From: DCFW01 sp963790715 | GTDB taxonomy: Bacteria; Bacteroidota; Bacteroidia; Bacteroidales; Bacteroidaceae | NCBI GenBank assembly: GCA_963790715.1 | Contig: CAWBPN010000018.1 | Span: 1,178,001 to 1,242,000, forward strand | Direction: 5' to 3' | DNA: 64,000 nucleotides | Part shown: piece by piece, positions 62,427-64,000 of the stretch | Numbering within the stretch: position 1 is the stretch's first letter | Layout of the letters: each line of letters opens with the position of its first letter | The notes under the pieces: model-generated | Seen by the model: only the letters and a program-made list of their open reading frames with translations | Databases searched by the model: none | What the model was told of the DNA's origin: nothing | Made by a program: the position numbers and the translations under genes

Positions 62427-62434
62427 TATTTTTG
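62427..62434 (+). promoter_or_regulatory. Candidate -7 box of the GH29 gene
   Basis: TATTTTTG fits the -7 consensus 24 nt before the GH29 start. The TGTAACAT boxes of the three shared promoters are absent here. Two TAGTCG copies at 62388 and 62414 precede it. Confidence 0.45.
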
Positions 62435-62457
62435 AAAAGTAAACCAATACGTTTGTC

Positions 62458-64000
62458 ATGAAAAACAAATCTTTTATTATTCTTCTGCTCTGGTTTATCA
62501 GCTCGGCATGTTTGGCGCAAGAACCTTGTATTCAACCGGTTAAGTATTTGCATGAATCCATGCAAACAGGGAAGTTTAAGCCAACGTGGAAATCACTCGA
62601 GCAATATAAAGTACCGGAGTGGTATCGCAATGCCAAGTTCGGTATATGGGCGCATTGGGGACCTCAATGCCAACCTGAACAAGGGGACTGGTATGCTCGT
62701 GAAATGTACATTGAGGGCTCTAATTATTATAAGTGGCAATTGAAACATTACGGGCATCCGTCCAAGTTCGGATTTAAGGATGTGATTCATAATTGGAAGG
62801 CAGAAAAATGGAATCCTGAGAAATTGGTGAAATTATATAAGCGTGTCGGCGCCCAATACTTTTTCGCTATGGGCAACCATCATGATAATTTCGATTTGTG
62901 GAATAGTAAATATCATAATTGGAATTCCGTCAAGGTAGGTCCTAAAAAAGATATACTTGCAGGATGGGCTAAAGCGGCACGCGATAACGGATTACCATTT
63001 GGTGTCAGCATCCATGCCTCTCATGCATGGATATGGTATGAAACAGCTCAGCGTTCGGATACTGCCGGCCCGTATAAAGGGATACCTTATGACGGCAAAC
63101 TCACAAAAGCCGACGGAAAAGGAACATGGTGGGAAGGGCTTGATCCACAGGAACTTTATTGCCAAAATCATCCGCTAAGTGTAAACAGCGAAAATAACAA
63201 CTCAATTCACGGACAGTGGGATTGGGGCAATGGAGCATCTGTTCCAAGTGAACAATATTGTGAGAACTTCTATGACCGCACGGTTGATATGATAAATAAG
63301 TACCATCCTGATTTATTGTATTTTGATGATACAGCATTGCCTCTTTGGCCTGTTAGTGATGCCGGATTATATATTGCTGCCGACTTTTACAATACAAATA
63401 TGAAAAGAACCGGTGGAAAGTCTGACGGCATTATATTCGGCAAAATTCTTAATGAAGAACAAAAGAAATGCATGGTATGGGATGTTGAACGGGGTGCTCC
63501 CGATAAAATGCAGGAAAAACCCTGGCAAACATGCTCGTGCATAGGAGATTGGCATTACAAGCGTTCAATTTACGACAGAAACGGATATAAGACACCTGAA
63601 ACTGTTATACAAATGCTGGCCGATATAGTTAGCAAAAACGGTAATTTGTTGCTTAATATACCTGTAAGGGCTGATGGAACTATTGATGAAAAAGAGGTAT
63701 CCGTACTTGAAGGTATAGCTAAATGGATGGACGTAAATAAGGAATGTATTTTTGATACACGTCCTTGGAAAACCTTCGGAGAAGGACCTGATGCCGAGAA
63801 TGCCCGTCCTATGTTCGGACAAGGATTTAATGAAGGCAGAGGTAAATATTCTTCAAATGATTTGCGATTTACTCAAAAAGGCAAGGCTATATATGTAATA
63901 TGTATGAAATGCCCAGGACAAGGTAAAATATCTATCAAATCATTCACTCAGTCTGATGGTGAAATACAAAGCGTAAAACTCTTGGGTTACGGTAATTTGC
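62458..64000 (+). CDS. GH29 α-L-fucosidase, runs off the window end
   Basis: At least 514 aa; no stop before 64000. Signal peptide MKNKSFIILLLWFISSACLA. The TIM barrel begins with WYRNAKFGIWAHWGPQC, then FFAMGNHHDNFDLWNSKYHNW, and the nucleophile Asp290 in DLLYFDDTALPLWP. Later NLLLNIPVRADGTIDEKE and FGEGPDAENARP are usual for the family. A β-domain begins at ~460. GH29 enzymes retain configuration and release α-L-fucose; the subfamily cannot be told from here. With two GH95 genes it makes a third fucosidase in the locus. Confidence 0.92.
   Translation, partial: MKNKSFIILLLWFISSACLAQEPCIQPVKYLHESMQTGKFKPTWKSLEQYKVPEWYRNAKFGIWAHWGPQCQPEQGDWYAREMYIEGSNYYKWQLKHYGHPSKFGFKDVIHNWKAEKWNPEKLVKLYKRVGAQYFFAMGNHHDNFDLWNSKYHNWNSVKVGPKKDILAGWAKAARDNGLPFGVSIHASHAWIWYETAQRSDTAGPYKGIPYDGKLTKADGKGTWWEGLDPQELYCQNHPLSVNSENNNSIHGQWDWGNGASVPSEQYCENFYDRTVDMINKYHPDLLYFDDTALPLWPVSDAGLYIAADFYNTNMKRTGGKSDGIIFGKILNEEQKKCMVWDVERGAPDKMQEKPWQTCSCIGDWHYKRSIYDRNGYKTPETVIQMLADIVSKNGNLLLNIPVRADGTIDEKEVSVLEGIAKWMDVNKECIFDTRPWKTFGEGPDAENARPMFGQGFNEGRGKYSSNDLRFTQKGKAIYVICMKCPGQGKISIKSFTQSDGEIQSVKLLGYGNL

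Overview
The window looks like chromosome from a gut-type member of the Bacteroidales. The grounds are fimbrillin/Mfa-type fimbriae, a SusC/SusD outer-membrane pair, a membrane-spanning TPR-AraC regulator, a dense block of exo-acting polysaccharide enzymes, and repeated TAnnTTTG promoter boxes. No rRNA, tRNA or CRISPR array was found. The genus cannot be fixed from this sequence.

Layout. (1) 51-6822, minus strand: a six-gene fimbrial operon in the order DUF3575 protein, DUF3868 protein, Mfa2-like anchor, FimA/Mfa1-like subunit, Mfa-like fimbrillin, and a tip-like lipoprotein with a DUF1566-type C-terminus. Upstream lies a 429-bp segment bounded by perfect 27-bp inverted repeats (6866-6892 and 7322-7348), followed by a tyrosine recombinase (7395-8372). 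This is a strong candidate for an invertible promoter that phase-switches the fimbriae. (2) 8373-9320: a non-coding stretch rich in hairpins. (3) 9321-16969: TPR-AraC regulator, SusC, SusD and a DUF4369-TlpA lipoprotein or secreted thioredoxin. (4) 17155-22962: DsbD, a cysteine desulfidase-like protein overlapping it by 4 nt, and a convergent AmmeMemoRadiSam pair. (5) About 23.0-35.9 kb: an AT-rich island of small membrane proteins, TlpA-like proteins, membrane-thioredoxin fusions, DUF1573 proteins, an O-antigen-ligase-like protein, a papain-like lipoprotein and a transglutaminase-like protein. It is full of partial duplications and broken copies and ends at an IS21-type istB remnant (35909-36706). 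(6) 36917-64000: a carbohydrate-degradation locus with GH95 (two), GH51, GH43 (two), GH31 (two), GH2, GH97, GH29, three esterases, an AraC regulator, a GH127 stump and a decayed duplicate of the esterase-GH31 block.

How the parts work together. The glycosidase block has the side-chain activities needed to strip a fucosylated, arabinosylated, galactosylated, xylosylated and acetylated plant polysaccharide; xyloglucan is the best fit by composition. No endo-acting backbone enzyme and no SusC/D lies inside this part of the window. Three promoters in the block share one architecture: two TGTAACAT-like boxes 21 bp apart, the second ending 30 bp before a TAnnTTTG box. This suggests one common activator.

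The least understood part is the 23-36 kb island. It looks like a cell-envelope thiol-redox and lipoprotein system under active duplication and decay. One membrane-thioredoxin gene is split exactly at an A AAA AAG slippery heptamer, and its full-length sister has lost one cysteine of the CXXC motif.
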